Origin: VYFG01 sp964403545
Lineage (GTDB): Bacteria; Pseudomonadota; Gammaproteobacteria; Arenicellales; Poriferihabitantaceae
Assembly (NCBI GenBank): GCA_964403545.1
Contig: CAYOGN010000215.1
Span: forward strand, 1 to 14,799
Length of the DNA stretch: 14,799 nt
Direction: 5' to 3'
The position numbers were made by a program, and so were the translations under genes. Each line of letters opens with the position of its first letter. Position 1 is the first letter of the stretch. The notes below the pieces were generated by a model, which saw nothing but the letters and a program-made list of their open reading frames with translations, was not told the origin of the DNA and ran no database searches. Of this stretch, positions 14,467 through 14,799 are shown piece by piece.

Positions 14467-14799
14467 ATGTCAACTTTTCGCGCATTTCGTATTAACCTGT
14501 CGGAAGAAAAAAAGATCGTTGCCGGTTTTCAGCAACTGACCATTGATGATCTGACTCCAGGCGAGGTTGTTATCAAAGTTGCCTGGTCGGGAATTAATTT
14601 CAAAGATGTACTTGCTGCTACTGGTAAAGGTAAGATTCTGAGAAAATATCCACTAAATGGCGGTGTTGATCTCTCTGGTACCGTATTGAGTTCCAGCGAT
14701 CGCCGGTTCAAATCTGGTGATGAGGTTCTGGTTGCCGGGTGTGGGTTGTCAGAAAATTTCGACGGAGGATTTGCAGAAGTTGCCAGAGTATGCGCGGAC
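14467..14799 (+). CDS. acuI: AcuI/YhdH-type acrylyl-CoA (quinone) reductase, 3'-truncated by window edge
   Basis: Only the first 111 codons are present; the frame is open to the window end. The protein belongs to the zinc-free medium-chain dehydrogenase/reductase family, YhdH/AcuI branch. It shows WSGINFKDVLAATGKGKI (residues about 40-57), the GGVDLSGTVLSSSDRRF strand, and EVLVAGCGLSENFDGGFAEVARV, which closely parallel E. coli YhdH. AcuI reduces acrylyl-CoA to propionyl-CoA with NADPH. This detoxifies acrylate, including acrylate from DMSP breakdown in marine bacteria, but other substrates are possible for relatives. The ATG at 14467 gives a normal N-terminus; a GAGG about 15 bases upstream is too far to be a strong Shine-Dalgarno. 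The NADPH-binding Rossmann half lies beyond the window. It is probably transcribed separately from pgpA (110-base gap). Confidence 0.85.
   Translation, partial: MSTFRAFRINLSEEKKIVAGFQQLTIDDLTPGEVVIKVAWSGINFKDVLAATGKGKILRKYPLNGGVDLSGTVLSSSDRRFKSGDEVLVAGCGLSENFDGGFAEVARVCAD

Overview
The window looks like a chromosomal segment from a gammaproteobacterium, probably a free-living or marine-type lineage. The evidence is the conserved order yajC-secD-secF and nrdR-ribD-ribE-ribBX-ribH-nusB-pgpA, an AcuI/YhdH-type reductase, and protein sequences close to Enterobacteria/Pseudomonas relatives. Base composition looks moderate and fairly even. I see no transposase, phage gene, CRISPR array, tRNA or rRNA. 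The genus cannot be told from the sequence alone.

Layout. (1) 1-1644, + strand: the 3' end of a small Cys-containing protein, a second exported Cys-rich protein that appears to be its tandem paralogue, and an SCO1/SenC-type copper-binding thioredoxin-fold protein. (2) 1784-4939, + strand: a small stand-alone cyclic-nucleotide-binding-domain protein followed by an unusual 885-residue ABC exporter-like protein. Its nucleotide-binding domain is split by a long insertion and has degraded catalytic motifs. (3) 4936-5817, - strand: a 10-TM EamA/DMT-family transporter, convergent with and overlapping the ABC gene by 4 bases. (4) 6084-14356, + strand: a nearly gapless run of ten genes, yajC, secD, secF, nrdR, ribD, ribE, ribBX, ribH, nusB and pgpA. 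(5) 14467 to the end, + strand: the 5' part of an acrylyl-CoA/quinone reductase (AcuI/YhdH) gene, cut by the window edge.

How the genes work together. YajC, SecD and SecF are the accessory subcomplex of the Sec translocon. NrdR represses ribonucleotide reductase genes. RibD, RibB (N-terminal half of RibBX), RibH and RibE carry out the riboflavin pathway except GTP cyclohydrolase II. The RibBX C-terminal half has lost the zinc cysteines of that enzyme, so a separate ribA must lie elsewhere. NusB is a transcription antitermination factor and PgpA a phosphatidylglycerophosphate phosphatase. The thiL gene often found between nusB and pgpA is absent, and those two genes overlap. No FMN riboswitch fits into the 16-base gap before nrdR.

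The most unusual parts are the split, catalytically degenerate ABC protein paired with a cNMP-binding protein, and the tandem Cys-rich paralogues next to the SCO1-like gene. A perfect 23-bp tandem duplication also ends one base before the yajC start codon. Most of the rest is a conserved housekeeping region. No intergenic stretch exceeds about 140 bases.
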